This document shows positions 50,508-60,049 of a DNA stretch of 64,000 nt, one piece after another. Below the pieces are notes generated by a model that was not told the origin of the DNA, did not search any database, and saw only the letters and a program-made list of their open reading frames with translations. Made by a program: the position numbers and the translations under genes. The DNA is taken from contig NZ_JACSNY010000006.1 in assembly GCF_016902535.1 (NCBI RefSeq), forward strand, positions 124,001-188,000, given 5' to 3'. Within the stretch, counting starts at the first letter, position 1. Every line of letters begins with the position of its first letter. The DNA comes from Anaerotignum lactatifermentans (GTDB lineage Bacteria > Bacillota > Clostridia > Lachnospirales > Anaerotignaceae).

Positions 50508-52550
50508 TTACAGCTCCAAACTTTTCCCCCGGAACCACTGCTCCATTTTTTCCTTCAGGGGCAGATGTTCCTCCAGAGAAAGTTCCGGGTCTTTTTTCAG
50601 GAGCGCCGCCGCTCCCTTCTGGGCTTCCTTCAATATTTCCGTATCCCGGTAGAGATTGGCGATCTTCATTTCAGGCAGACCGTGCTGTCTGGTACCGAAA
50701 AATTCTCCTGGTCCCCGCAGCTTCAGATCCATTTCAGAAATAACAAAACCATCGCCGGTCTTTGTCATGGCTTTCAACCGTTGTCTGGCGATCTTCCCAT
50801 CGGCGTCACTGACCAGAATACAGTAGGACTGCTCCGCCCCTCTGCCCACACGGCCCCGCAGCTGGTGGAGCTGGGCCAGACCGAAACGCTCCGCGTTTTC
50901 AATGAGCATGACGGTGGCGTTGGGTACATTGATGCCTACCTCAATAACGGTGGTGGACACCAGCACATCCGTATGCCCCGCGGCAAACGCCGCCATGATC
51001 TCCTGCTTTTCGGCCGCCTTCATCTTTCCATGGACGCAGGCCACCCGGCACTGGGGCAGTTCCGCCGCCAGCATCTGGCTGTATTCCAGTACGTTTTCCA
51101 CTTCCAGCTTTTCGTTTTCCTCGATCATAGGACAGATCACATAGGCCTGACGGCCTTCCTTGACCTGCTTCTGCAAAAAGGCATAGATCCGTTTCCGGTA
51201 AGCCGTTGTCACCGCCAGAGTGTCGATGGCCTTTCTGCCCGGCGGCAATTCATCAATGATGGAAATATCCAAATCGCCATATAATATCAGCGCCAATGTT
51301 CTGGGGATGGGGGTCGCCGTCATAACCAGCACATGGGGATTTTCTCCCTTCTGGGCCAACATGCCCCGCTGCCGGACACCAAAACGATGCTGTTCATCGG
51401 TAATGACCAGCCCCAGTTTATGATAATCTACGCCCTTTTGAATAACCGCATGGGTGCCTACAATCATCTGGGCCCGCCCCTCGGCGATCTCTGCCAGAGA
51501 AAGGCGTTTCTCCTTTGCCTTCTGACTGCCGGACAGATACGCCACCCGGATGCCCAAAGGCGCGAAGATTTCCCGGAAGGACTGGGCGTGCTGTTCCGCC
51601 AGCACCTCCGTCGGCGCCATAATCACCGCCTGATAACCATTTTGTATGGTCCAGTAGGCCGCCGCCATGGCAACGGCCGTTTTGCCGCTGCCCACGTCCC
51701 CCTGCACCAGCCGGTTCATGATCTTCCCTTTTGTCATATCCTCCCGGATCTCCTCCAGCACTTTTTTCTGCGCCGATGTCAGCGCAAAGGGCAGATATGC
51801 CTGAAATTCCTCCAGAGCCTTTTTCTTTTTCATGACAATGCCGCTGCCCTGAGAAAGCAGGGTATTCCGCAGACGGAACAGGGCCGTCTGCAAAAGGAAA
51901 AATTCCTCAAAGACCAGACGGCGGCGGGCATCATAAAAAGCCTCCTCCGTCATAGGGAAGTGAATATTCTGCACAGCAAAATTCCGTTCCGCCAGAGCAT
52001 ATTCCTTCCGCAGCCACAGGGGCAGTTCCTCGGACAGCGTCCCCCGTACCGCCTCCAGCGCCTCCGCCAGAAATCCGCGCATCATTTTCTGGGAAATGCC
52101 CTCGGAAAGGGGATATACCGGCACAATGCGGCCTCCGGCGAAGTCCTCGCCGATCTTTTCATACTCCGGGGAAATGACCTCCCGCCTGCCGTATTTTCTG
52201 GACAGCTTTCCCGTAAAAAGATAGGCTTCCCCGACCTTCAAAGCTGTTTTCATATAGGGCTGGTTATACCAGACCAGTGTCACCTCTCCCGTTTCATCAT
52301 AGACCCGCAGTCTGGTATAAGTAAGGCGGCCATGTCTGCCGTTCTGCCCCTCGCCCTTGACTTTGGCGATAAAGGTCTGTTCCTCGTTTTCCTCCAGCGC
52401 CGATACCATGACAATGCTGCTGCGGTCCTTATATTCTCTGGGATAATGCTCCAGCAGATCCTCCACTGTTTCGATGCCCATGCGCTGAAGCCGCTTCGTC
52501 CGCTGCTCTCCGATATGCTTTAATTCACTGACCGGGCTGTGCTTATCCAT
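50508..52550 (-). CDS. recG: ATP-dependent DNA helicase RecG
   Basis: 680 residues. N-terminal wedge/OB domain (SIVMVSALEENEEQTFIAKV), then SF2 helicase motifs: LVQGDVGSGKTAVAM (Walker A), TDEQHRFGVRQR (DExH-like), VMTATPIPRTLALILYGD, and LRGRVGRG (motif VI). It reverses stalled replication forks. Start ATG 52550 with AAAGGAGG; an in-frame codon 30 nt upstream is less likely. Confidence 0.95.
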   Translation of the reverse strand: MDKHSPVSELKHIGEQRTKRLQRMGIETVEDLLEHYPREYKDRSSIVMVSALEENEEQTFIAKVKGEGQNGRHGRLTYTRLRVYDETGEVTLVWYNQPYMKTALKVGEAYLFTGKLSRKYGRREVISPEYEKIGEDFAGGRIVPVYPLSEGISQKMMRGFLAEALEAVRGTLSEELPLWLRKEYALAERNFAVQNIHFPMTEEAFYDARRRLVFEEFFLLQTALFRLRNTLLSQGSGIVMKKKKALEEFQAYLPFALTSAQKKVLEEIREDMTKGKIMNRLVQGDVGSGKTAVAMAAAYWTIQNGYQAVIMAPTEVLAEQHAQSFREIFAPLGIRVAYLSGSQKAKEKRLSLAEIAEGRAQMIVGTHAVIQKGVDYHKLGLVITDEQHRFGVRQRGMLAQKGENPHVLVMTATPIPRTLALILYGDLDISIIDELPPGRKAIDTLAVTTAYRKRIYAFLQKQVKEGRQAYVICPMIEENEKLEVENVLEYSQMLAAELPQCRVACVHGKMKAAEKQEIMAAFAAGHTDVLVSTTVIEVGINVPNATVMLIENAERFGLAQLHQLRGRVGRGAEQSYCILVSDADGKIARQRLKAMTKTGDGFVISEMDLKLRGPGEFFGTRQHGLPEMKIANLYRDTEILKEAQKGAAALLKKDPELSLEEHLPLKEKMEQWFRGKSLEL

Positions 52551-52665
52551 GGCTGTACCTCCTTTCCCCTTTCCTTCCAAACAGAACAGGAAGGCTTAAG
52601 CCTCCGGCACTGCCGAAATCTCAAACCTTCCTCTGTTATCCTCCGGTTCTGCGAAACCGCTTTCT

Positions 52666-54330
52666 TTATTCCACAGAAATAATATAGTAGTATAACGGCT
52701 GGCCGCCCATCTGCAGTTCTACCTCACAATCGGGATAGTTCTCTTCCACAAAAGCGGAGATTTCCGCCGCATCCTCTTCCGTTACATCCTCGCCGTAATA
52801 AATGCTGACCATTTCGCTGTCCTCGGTAATGGCTTCGGCCAGCAGGTCCTTGGTGCTCTGGGCGATCTCGCTGCCCACTACGGCAATCTTGTCATCCAGC
52901 ATCCCCAGAATATCGCCCTCATGAATCTCATGCTCGCCAATCTGGGTGCTCCGTACCGCAAAGGTTACCGTTGCCGTCTGTACCGTCTGGATGGCTTCCT
53001 TCATGGCCTCCGCCAATGCCTCGGCGTCAGCGCCTTCCTCATAGCAGAACATGGCACTGATGCCCTGGGGTACAGAAGTAGTCGGAATCACATACAGCTT
53101 CTTGTCCTCCGCCAGCTTGGCCGCCTGTTCTGCCGCCAGAATGATATTTTTGTTATTGGGCAGGATGAACACATGATCCGCGTTTACCAGATCCACCGCG
53201 TTTAAGATATCCTCCGTGCTGGGGTTCATGGTCTGGCCGCCTTCAATGACCTGATCCACACCCAGGTTCTGGAAGATATCAGACAGCCCTTTCCCTGCCG
53301 ATACAGAAACAAATCCGATGTCCTTTTTCACCGTTTCCACAGGCGTTGCGGGCACTTGAGCCTCCGCCTTTTCTGAAGCGCGAAAATCAATCTTATTGGT
53401 ATGCTGTTCCCGCATATTGTCGATTTTCAGCCCGCTGAGACTGCCGATGGTCAGGGCCTTTTCCAGCGCCAGACCGGGGTGATCCGTATGGACGTGAATC
53501 TTGATGATCTCCTCGTCGCAGACACAGACAATGGAATCCCCAATGGTGCCTAAATAAGATTTCAGCTGCTGTACGGTAGCATCATCCGGTTCATGGACAT
53601 TGATGAAAAATTCTGTGCAATAGCCAAACGTAATGCTTTCATTCTCAATGGATGCCAGCGCGGCGAAATCCTCCTGGACATTAGCGCCGGGTTCCACGAT
53701 CTCCTGCTTTTCGCCGGAACGCAGATTTTCCAAGGCGCCCTCCAGAATATGCAGCAGACCTCTGCCGCCGGCGTCCACCACGCCCGCCTGTTTCAGCACA
53801 GGCAGCATATCCGGTGTCTGGGCCAGCACTTCATGGGCATAGGCCAACACACCTTTCAGGAATACTTCAATATCCTCTGTTTCCTCCGCCATACGGACGG
53901 CCGCTTCGGCACAGGCTCTGGCTACGGTCAAAATCGTACCTTCCTTCGGCTTCATTACCGCTTTATAGGCGGTTTTTACCCCCTGCTCCGCTGCTGCCGC
54001 CAGTTCCTTTGTGCCGGCCTCTTCCAGCCCTTCCAATCCCTTGGAAAAGCCTCTGAGCAGCTGGGAGGTGATTACGCCGGAATTGCCTCTGGCGCCCCGC
54101 AGTGCGCCGCTGGCCGCCTTCTTTGCCACCTCGTCCACACGCAGCGCGTCGCCCTTTTCTGATTCTCTGGCTGCCGCCAATATGGTCAAAGACATATTTG
54201 TCCCTGTATCGCCGTCCGGCACAGGGAACACATTCATGGCATTGACTGCCTGCTTATTGGCGTCCAGGGTATTGGCGCCGGCAATAATCATTCTCTGCAG
54301 ACAAATGCCGTTTAATTTTGTCACGCTCAC
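52666..54330 (-). CDS. fakA: DAK2/DegV fusion protein (fatty acid kinase FakA-like)
   Basis: 554 residues. The DAK2 domain is at about 1-205 with PVPDGDTGTNMSLT and GARGNSGVITSQLLRGF (ATP/metal binding), followed by a middle domain and a C-terminal domain with PNNKNIILAAEQAA. In FakA-FakB systems this protein phosphorylates fatty acids held by FakB. Start is GTG 54330 after AAGGAGG. Follows asp23 by 20 bp, the standard Firmicutes pair; recG is next. Confidence 0.9.
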   Translation of the reverse strand: MSVTKLNGICLQRMIIAGANTLDANKQAVNAMNVFPVPDGDTGTNMSLTILAAARESEKGDALRVDEVAKKAASGALRGARGNSGVITSQLLRGFSKGLEGLEEAGTKELAAAAEQGVKTAYKAVMKPKEGTILTVARACAEAAVRMAEETEDIEVFLKGVLAYAHEVLAQTPDMLPVLKQAGVVDAGGRGLLHILEGALENLRSGEKQEIVEPGANVQEDFAALASIENESITFGYCTEFFINVHEPDDATVQQLKSYLGTIGDSIVCVCDEEIIKIHVHTDHPGLALEKALTIGSLSGLKIDNMREQHTNKIDFRASEKAEAQVPATPVETVKKDIGFVSVSAGKGLSDIFQNLGVDQVIEGGQTMNPSTEDILNAVDLVNADHVFILPNNKNIILAAEQAAKLAEDKKLYVIPTTSVPQGISAMFCYEEGADAEALAEAMKEAIQTVQTATVTFAVRSTQIGEHEIHEGDILGMLDDKIAVVGSEIAQSTKDLLAEAITEDSEMVSIYYGEDVTEEDAAEISAFVEENYPDCEVELQMGGQPLYYYIISVE

Positions 54331-54350
54331 TTTGTTGCTCCTCCTTGCTC

Positions 54351-54707
54351 TCAGCCGTCGACACGCACGCCGTCGACAAAAATATTTACGTCTTCTACCG
54401 CAAGACCCGTAAATTCCTCTACAGAATACTTTACAGTGCTGATGATATTATCAGCGATAGCGGAGATGTTTGTGCCGTACTCTACAATAATGTGCAGATC
54501 CAGGCTGATCTTATTGGCATTCACACGCATTTTAATGCCTTTTGTCAGGCTTTCCAGCTTCAAAAGCTGCACCAGCCCGTCTTTCATATTTTTGGCGGCC
54601 ATTCCCACGATGCCGTAGCATTCAATGGCAGCATAGCCCGCGATTCTGGCGATGACCTCATGGTCGATGCTGATTACGCCATATTCATTTTCCAGTTTTG
54701 CCGTCAT
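54351..54707 (-). CDS. Asp23/Gls24 family envelope stress protein
   Basis: 118 residues. EYGVISIDHEVIARIAGYAA (about 6-25) and ECYGIVGMAAKN are Asp23 blocks, and VVEYGTNISAIADNI follows. Members coat the membrane via AmaP in staphylococci and usually precede fakA, as here. AGGAGG 9-10 nt upstream. Confidence 0.9.
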   Translation of the reverse strand: MTAKLENEYGVISIDHEVIARIAGYAAIECYGIVGMAAKNMKDGLVQLLKLESLTKGIKMRVNANKISLDLHIIVEYGTNISAIADNIISTVKYSVEEFTGLAVEDVNIFVDGVRVDG

Positions 54708-55051
54708 ATTGAATTCAACCTCCTATCCGGATTATCGGGTTGCTTTTGTTTTTCTTTTATGAAAGCCCCACTTTGTGGCTTTCCCTAAAAAAATGCCTTT
54801 TTCGCCGGGCCTGTTTTCCCGTCTGTTTCAGGACATGATTCTGTTGCTATTATACCATTTTCCCCTGTATTTTTAAAACATTTTTTTCATAATTAAAAAA
54901 ACTGTTGCTTTTTCCTAAGAACATTGAAAGCCCAGCGGACCTCTATGTTTTTTCTTCCGTACAGAAGGGGCCCGGAGGAAAGTTTTACTTGCAATTTCCG
55001 GCTAAATTTGAAATAATAGAAACATTGAAAACAAAAGGATGGAGGCCGCAT

Positions 55052-55681
55052 ATGGCAGAATTGCAGAGAGTCAGTTTAAAAGTACAGGTATACCGCATCC
55101 TGCGGGAAAAAATATTACAGCAGGAATACGCCCTGGGAGAAAAAATCAATATCGACACCCTGGCGGAGGAATTAAAGATCAGCAATTCCCCCATCCGTGA
55201 AGCTTTGATGATGCTGGAAAAGGACGGCCTGATCGAGTTTATCCCCAACAACGGCGCCAGAGTCGTCTCTTTTTCTGAGACCGGATTTCATGAAATCGCC
55301 AGCACCCTGTATGTAATGCTTTACGGGGCATACCGTCTTTGCGTGAAAAACGGCACCATTGACAAGGTCATTGCCGATATGGAGCAATATATCAAACAGC
55401 AGGAGGAATATTCCCAGGCGGGAAATCTGCTGGAATCGGTCAAACACGCTTTGATGTTCGATAAAAGCATCATTGTGGGCGCCGGCAATTCCTATCTGCT
55501 TTCCATTTACGAGCGGATCGAGGATGTTTTTTATCTCATGGCCCTTCATGACAACCAGAGGGGCGAAGACGACCGTCTGAAAAACCTGACGGAACATCAG
55601 ATGATCCTGCAAAGCATCCGGGACGGGAATCCCGAGGAAGTCCGCAAATGGCTGGACATCCACTACGACAAACATTTCTAA
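55052..55681 (+). CDS. GntR-family transcriptional regulator (FadR/FCD subgroup)
   Basis: 209 residues. Winged helix (LKVQVYRILREKILQQEYAL, then NSPIREALMMLEKDGLI) at about 8-75; C-terminal helical ligand-binding domain. Start ATG 55052 after GGAGG; the frame is open further upstream but without a ribosome site. No adjacent co-directional gene, so its target is unknown. Confidence 0.8.
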   Translation: MAELQRVSLKVQVYRILREKILQQEYALGEKINIDTLAEELKISNSPIREALMMLEKDGLIEFIPNNGARVVSFSETGFHEIASTLYVMLYGAYRLCVKNGTIDKVIADMEQYIKQQEEYSQAGNLLESVKHALMFDKSIIVGAGNSYLLSIYERIEDVFYLMALHDNQRGEDDRLKNLTEHQMILQSIRDGNPEEVRKWLDIHYDKHF

Positions 55682-55723
55682 AAAATACGGAGGACAGGCA
55701 CAAAAAATGCCTTCCTCCGTTTT

Positions 55724-56476
55724 TTATTGTTCCTGATGATGTTTTCCGTGGCCCATGCCATTGCCATGGCCTTTTTGCTGGTTTTGTCCGTTTCCATGCT
55801 CCTCCTGCTCTGCGGTGCTGTCACATTCCGTCCGTTCACGGAGTTCTCTCATAGTCATATCCTGCGCTTCCTCTAGCGTCAGATCCGGTTCCTCCTCCAG
55901 CGCCGCCAGATAAGCCCGGTATTTTCCCAGAGAAAGGCCCGCCTCATGGGCGTGTTCCACTTCATCCCAATGCCCGGCACAGTGTACCTGCTCCTCTGTC
56001 ACATAGGCGCATTGGGAAAGGCAGTGCTCCATTTTCGCCGTCCGTTCCTCCGATGTCCCCGCCACCGTGATCTCCAGCGTTTCCCCTGCCGCCAGACAGG
56101 CCGCCACCATTTCATTTTCCGTCACAGCATTGACCGCGTCCTCATAATTCATGTGCCGCAGGGAAAGTTCCTCCGCCAGAGCCTGACCATCGGCGTTATA
56201 CCCCGTCACGTCAATGACACGGTCGAACCGATTCACCGCCAGCTCCAAAGAAGGATTGATGTCAATGCTCACAGCCGCCACGGGAGTGAAATAGGCAAAA
56301 TACCCGCTGACACAGAGAAATACTGTCACAAAGCAGGCCGCCAGACGTTTGGGCACCGCCCTTGTTTTTCTTCTGCCCCCATAAAGCTGACGATGCAGGA
56401 AGTCTTTTGTATTCGCTTTCAGTTCCTCCTCCGCCTGTACCGCGTCAAAGGCAGATTTGAGCTTATTTTCCAACAT
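55724..56476 (-). CDS. RsgI-like membrane anti-sigma factor with His/Gly-rich tail
   Basis: 250 residues. N-terminal cytoplasmic part (about 1-42), one membrane helix (about 45-63), then the RsgI-type segment AVSIDINPSLELAVNRFDRV (70-90) on the outside. The C-terminus is rich in Gly, Asn and His (HGNGMGHGKHH), suggesting metal binding. The start (ATG 56476) lies inside the end of the sigma factor gene, so the two are translationally coupled, as sigma/anti-sigma pairs usually are. Confidence 0.8.
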   Translation of the reverse strand: MLENKLKSAFDAVQAEEELKANTKDFLHRQLYGGRRKTRAVPKRLAACFVTVFLCVSGYFAYFTPVAAVSIDINPSLELAVNRFDRVIDVTGYNADGQALAEELSLRHMNYEDAVNAVTENEMVAACLAAGETLEITVAGTSEERTAKMEHCLSQCAYVTEEQVHCAGHWDEVEHAHEAGLSLGKYRAYLAALEEEPDLTLEEAQDMTMRELRERTECDSTAEQEEHGNGQNQQKGHGNGMGHGKHHQEQ

Positions 56477-56945
56477 CCTCACCTCCCAGCTTTTCCTTCA
56501 GCAGCTTTCTGCCCCGATCCAGCAGTGTATAGACCGTATTGGGGTTCTTCCCCAGTATTTTTCCGATTTCCGCCGCCGGATAGCCCTCGTAGTAGTGGAG
56601 ATAGATCACGCTTCTGTATTTTTCCGGCAGTGTCAGCACCGCCTCCAGCACCGTCCGCTCCTCATGTTCCGGCGCGGGCAGTCCCGGCACCTCCTCGATG
56701 GAAAGGGTACGGCTGCGGAAAAAACTCCGCAGCAGGTCCCGGCAGGCATTGATGGTAACACGGATGATCCACGCCTTTTCATGCTCCGCCGATTGGAAGT
56801 CAACGGAAGAAAGGGCATACTTCAAAAACACATTTTGAAATATGTCCTCCGTATCCTCTTTGTTTTTTAAATATACCATGCAGAGCCGCCGCACCATATC
56901 GGCGTAGCGGTCAATGGCCCGATTGACTTCCTGTTCTTCCCGCAT
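56463..56945 (-). CDS. ECF-family RNA polymerase sigma factor
   Basis: 160 residues. Region 2 (MVYLKNKEDTEDIFQNVFLK, about 22-42) and region 4 (LPEKYRSVIYLHYYEGYPAA, then KNPNTVYTLLDRGRKLLKEK) are both clear. Overlaps an RsgI-like anti-sigma gene; a small secreted EF-hand-type protein lies just upstream and may be its target. The trigger is probably an envelope or metal signal (inference). Confidence 0.88.
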   Translation of the reverse strand: MREEQEVNRAIDRYADMVRRLCMVYLKNKEDTEDIFQNVFLKYALSSVDFQSAEHEKAWIIRVTINACRDLLRSFFRSRTLSIEEVPGLPAPEHEERTVLEAVLTLPEKYRSVIYLHYYEGYPAAEIGKILGKNPNTVYTLLDRGRKLLKEKLGGEDVGK

Positions 56946-56960
56946 ATGCCTTTCCCCGTT

Positions 56961-57338
56961 TTATCTGCAATGTCGTCCATAACCGCCATGGCATCCGCCT
57001 GCGGCCCAGCCGTTTCCGCCACTGGTCTGCCGAAGATACTGCTGTCCATTTCCTGTACGAAGTCCTGTTCCGGCGCAGTTATCACAAACGCCGTCACCAT
57101 TTTCATCCACGTACTGGCACCAGCCATTTCCCGTGCAGAGCCCCTTCCCGGCGCAGTTGTCACAAACGCCGTCACCGTTTTCATCCACATACTGACACCA
57201 GCCTGTACCGTTGACCAGACAGCTGCCGTCTCTTCTCTGGGCCATAATACCATGGCCAAAAGGCGACGCCAATACACTGGTGGCGCCCAAAGTCAATACC
57301 AGCGCTCCCGCCAGAACCAGTCCCATCAGTTTTTTCAT
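56961..57338 (-). CDS. Secreted protein with CxxC/EF-hand-like repeats
   Basis: 125 residues. Signal peptide (MKKLMGLVLAGALVLTLGA), then two near-identical units GWCQYVDENGDGVCDNCAG (about residues 45-90). Each unit has a DxNxDGxxD calcium-loop pattern next to C..C pairs. The C-terminus is Gly/His rich. GGGAGG before ATG 57338. It is 15 bp upstream of the ECF sigma gene in the same direction. It may bind Ca2+ or another metal outside the cell and belong to the regulon of that sigma factor. Confidence 0.75.
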   Translation of the reverse strand: MKKLMGLVLAGALVLTLGATSVLASPFGHGIMAQRRDGSCLVNGTGWCQYVDENGDGVCDNCAGKGLCTGNGWCQYVDENGDGVCDNCAGTGLRTGNGQQYLRQTSGGNGWAAGGCHGGYGRHCR

Positions 57339-57484
57339 AGAAATCCCTCCCAAATAATTTGCTTTCACTCTCAATACGAATGAAACCGGGAAAATCTTTC
57401 ATTTTTCCAAAATAATTTTATTTTTTCTTCGTTTTCATCATACCACATTCTTTTTCTCTGTCATAGAAAAATGCCGCAAAAAAG

Positions 57485-57529
57485 AAACCTCCAGTCTGGC
57501 AGATTGCTCTTATGCCAGTCTGAAGGTTT
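57485..57529 (-). terminator. Terminator after the HisC-like aminotransferase gene
   Basis: 17-bp stem with one mismatch (AAACCTCCAGTCTGGCA and partner), 11-nt loop, and TTTCTTTTTT on the minus strand. It is preceded by an unusual run of nine C (minus strand). Confidence 0.8.
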
Positions 57530-57561
57530 ATAAAATTGGGGGGGGGAATTTTACCTGATCT

Positions 57562-58662
57562 TTAATTTTCGTCAATTTCTTTCAGTGCGTTCAATACTTT
57601 TTCTATCTCGCTTTCTCCCGGAACACGCAGCCGAACCGAGTTCTTGCCTAAATTATGAAAATCTTTCCCGGAAATAACCAGAATCCGCCGTTTGGCAAAT
57701 TCATTCGCCAGGTCTACTTCCGTGTTATGATGCGTAAGCAGACAGATCGACACCGTATCTGCGGTTTCCGCAATGGAAATGTTCCGAAGCTTTAATGCCA
57801 GCAGCTGTCTTTTGATCTGGCTTGTTTTTTCCATCAATACTTCCAGAAAGGCTTCGTCTTTTATGGTCCGGGCAGCAACACTCCGGGACAATTCCGACAT
57901 GGCATAAGGATTGGAGATGTTATTCACATACCGAACAAGCTCCGAGGGCAAAACAAGATAGCCGGCTCGCAGCCCTGCCAGACCAAAGCCCTTGGAAAAG
58001 GTCTTTACAACGATTAAGTTGTCGTATCGGTCCGCCAGCTGCACAGCGGAATTCTGTTTCGGCATGTAATCCCCATAGGCTTCATCGACGATGACAAAGA
58101 CATTTTTCATCCGGGCAGCCCGCAGAATCTTTTCAATTTCAGATATAGGAATTATCTGTCCTGTGGGATTGTTCGGATTGTCCAGGTAGACCAGCTTATG
58201 CTGCTCATTCAGCATCTCCAGAACATCCTCCGCGCTAAATTTATAATTTTCCTCTTTTTTCAGCAATACCTGATCGTAGACACACCCATTCATTTCCACA
58301 TCTGTCTGGTATGTAGAAAACTGAGGAACATATCCCAACACCCGATCGCCTTTTTCCAGAAAAAGACGGTTGATGAGATATAAGCCGCTGATAGAGCCAT
58401 CGCAAAGGAAAATCCTTTTGTAATCCAATGCCGCGTAATCTTTCCAGTATGCGATCACGCTGTCCTTTACACCCACCGAATGAGGATAGGGCTGGAGCAT
58501 TTCAAAGGTCAGGTCCTGAAAAGCCTTTTTGGCTTCAGGCGGCGCCATAACAATATTGATGCCTTCCCCACAGTCCACATCATAAGACATGGGCTCGCCG
58601 GATTCAATGGCATAGCTTACTTTCTTTCCTTCTTTCACCGCACGGTTAATTCTTAATTCCAT
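57562..58662 (-). CDS. PLP-dependent aminotransferase (HisC/CobD-like)
   Basis: 366 residues. YLDNPNNPTGQIIP, IVDEAYGDYMP, and VVKTFSKGFGLAGLRAGYLV with the PLP lysine (SK). It resembles histidinol-phosphate aminotransferases but is not in a his operon. Ends SVRLRVPGESEIE. AAGGAGG before the ATG. It is the last gene of a minus-strand cluster with an MFS transporter and a 2-oxoacid oxidoreductase piece, suggesting amino-acid catabolism rather than histidine synthesis. Confidence 0.82.
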   Translation of the reverse strand: MELRINRAVKEGKKVSYAIESGEPMSYDVDCGEGINIVMAPPEAKKAFQDLTFEMLQPYPHSVGVKDSVIAYWKDYAALDYKRIFLCDGSISGLYLINRLFLEKGDRVLGYVPQFSTYQTDVEMNGCVYDQVLLKKEENYKFSAEDVLEMLNEQHKLVYLDNPNNPTGQIIPISEIEKILRAARMKNVFVIVDEAYGDYMPKQNSAVQLADRYDNLIVVKTFSKGFGLAGLRAGYLVLPSELVRYVNNISNPYAMSELSRSVAARTIKDEAFLEVLMEKTSQIKRQLLALKLRNISIAETADTVSICLLTHHNTEVDLANEFAKRRILVISGKDFHNLGKNSVRLRVPGESEIEKVLNALKEIDEN

Positions 58663-58801
58663 CCTGCTCCTCCTTTCAAAATATCACACATCTTTCGGTT
58701 TTCTTCCCACGCCGGTCCAGTGTTCCGTTATCCGCACGAAAATCCTGCTGTACCGGCACAAGAAGTGACTTGCGGTTTCTCCGCTCTGAGACAATATATT
58801 T

Positions 58802-60049
58802 TTATTTGTCTGACGCACCGTTCATTTTTCTTCCGCAGCCCCACAGGAAAAGTGTCACAATCAAAGAGGCAGCGGCGAAACAGATAAACAGCACCTGGAA
58901 CTGCCCTCTGGAAGTAGAAATAGGCAGGCTCTCCATGAAATTCCCGCAAATCTGTGTAAAGATAGCGCTTCCCAAAAAGGTAAAGAAGTTTACGATACCC
59001 GTAATGGTTCCTGTATATTCTTTTTTGGCAAAAAGGCTGATACAGCTGAATCCTACGGTAAAGCCGCCGGCGCCAAAGGCACCCAGAAGGATTCCCACCG
59101 CGCCAATAAACAGGCGGCTGCTGTTTTCTTTGCATACGGCGTAAGCAATCCATGTACATACAAAGATCAGGCTGGAAAATACCACTGTTTTTGTGCTGCC
59201 GATCTTATCACTGATACTGCCCAGAATACTTGCGCCTACGATACAGCCAATGCTGATGCACATCAGCATAATGCTGGACGCGTCTGCAGACATGGAAAGG
59301 GCCTCTGTAAAGAATTTTCCGCCCCAGAGACTCTGGAAAGACAAACGGCTGCCGCCGGTTATGAAGAACCAGACGATCAGCGCGATGGCAAAGGGCTGTA
59401 CCACCATTTTCCACGCATTTTCCTTCTTCTGTTTTGTCTGCGTGCCGTTTTTATTATCATCAATAAAAAACCAGCAGCCGATACTTAATACCACCGTCAG
59501 GCATCCAATGATAAAAAACGCTTTTCTCCATCCCAGTACATTGGTCAAAAACTGCAGCGGGGCGGAGGCACAGACCGCACCGATCTGCCCCAGAGAAACC
59601 ATGATGCCCACCATGGTTCCATAAACGGCATCCCCAAATTTCCGCCGGATGGCCGCCAGAGCCGGTACATAAACCAATGCCGTCGCAACGCCTGCCATCA
59701 TTCTGGCAACAACCAGAAGTGAAAACTGCTGCGAAACAGAAAATAATAATGTGCTGCAGGCCGTCAAAATACAGGAGGCCGCAATCAGTTTATTTGCCGG
59801 CACTCTGTCGCCGATGACCCCGGAGGGAAGCTGCATGATGGCATATGGATAAAATAAAGCCGAGCCCAACAGCCCCAACTGGGCCGTGGAAAGCTGAAAT
59901 TCCGTCTGTATGGTATCGCTGACTACCCCAAGAGACAGCCGGTGGAAATTGCTGAAGAAATAGGCCAGCCCCAGTACCACCATCATAATGACCATACGGG
60001 ACTTATTCTGGCTTTGATCTTTTCTTTCAACATTCATTTCAGACTGCAT
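58802..60049 (-). CDS. Major facilitator superfamily transporter
   Basis: 415 residues, twelve membrane helices. N-terminal FSNFHRLSLGVVSDTIQTEF and PSGVIGDRVPANKL (loop 2-3 motif) place it in the organic-anion/oxalate-type MFS group. The start ATG 60049 overlaps the end of the preceding gene by 11 bp (GAGGTGGG ribosome site), so the two are coupled. Probably carries a 2-oxoacid or amino-acid-derived anion. Confidence 0.82.
   Translation of the reverse strand: MQSEMNVERKDQSQNKSRMVIMMVVLGLAYFFSNFHRLSLGVVSDTIQTEFQLSTAQLGLLGSALFYPYAIMQLPSGVIGDRVPANKLIAASCILTACSTLLFSVSQQFSLLVVARMMAGVATALVYVPALAAIRRKFGDAVYGTMVGIMVSLGQIGAVCASAPLQFLTNVLGWRKAFFIIGCLTVVLSIGCWFFIDDNKNGTQTKQKKENAWKMVVQPFAIALIVWFFITGGSRLSFQSLWGGKFFTEALSMSADASSIMLMCISIGCIVGASILGSISDKIGSTKTVVFSSLIFVCTWIAYAVCKENSSRLFIGAVGILLGAFGAGGFTVGFSCISLFAKKEYTGTITGIVNFFTFLGSAIFTQICGNFMESLPISTSRGQFQVLFICFAAASLIVTLFLWGCGRKMNGASDK

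Noticed and set aside
51333-52523. 396-codon plus-strand frame opposite recG
   Set aside because: Antisense shadow with Gln/His/Arg-rich composition; recG motifs on the other strand are complete.
54776-54791. Terminator hairpin GAAAGCC..GGCTTTC before asp23
   Set aside because: No T-run on either strand at the right place; kept only as part of the shared 16-mer observation.
57531-57561. Run of nine G as a phase-variable tract
   Set aside because: It lies after the stop codon of the aminotransferase gene and before its terminator, so slippage would not change a protein.
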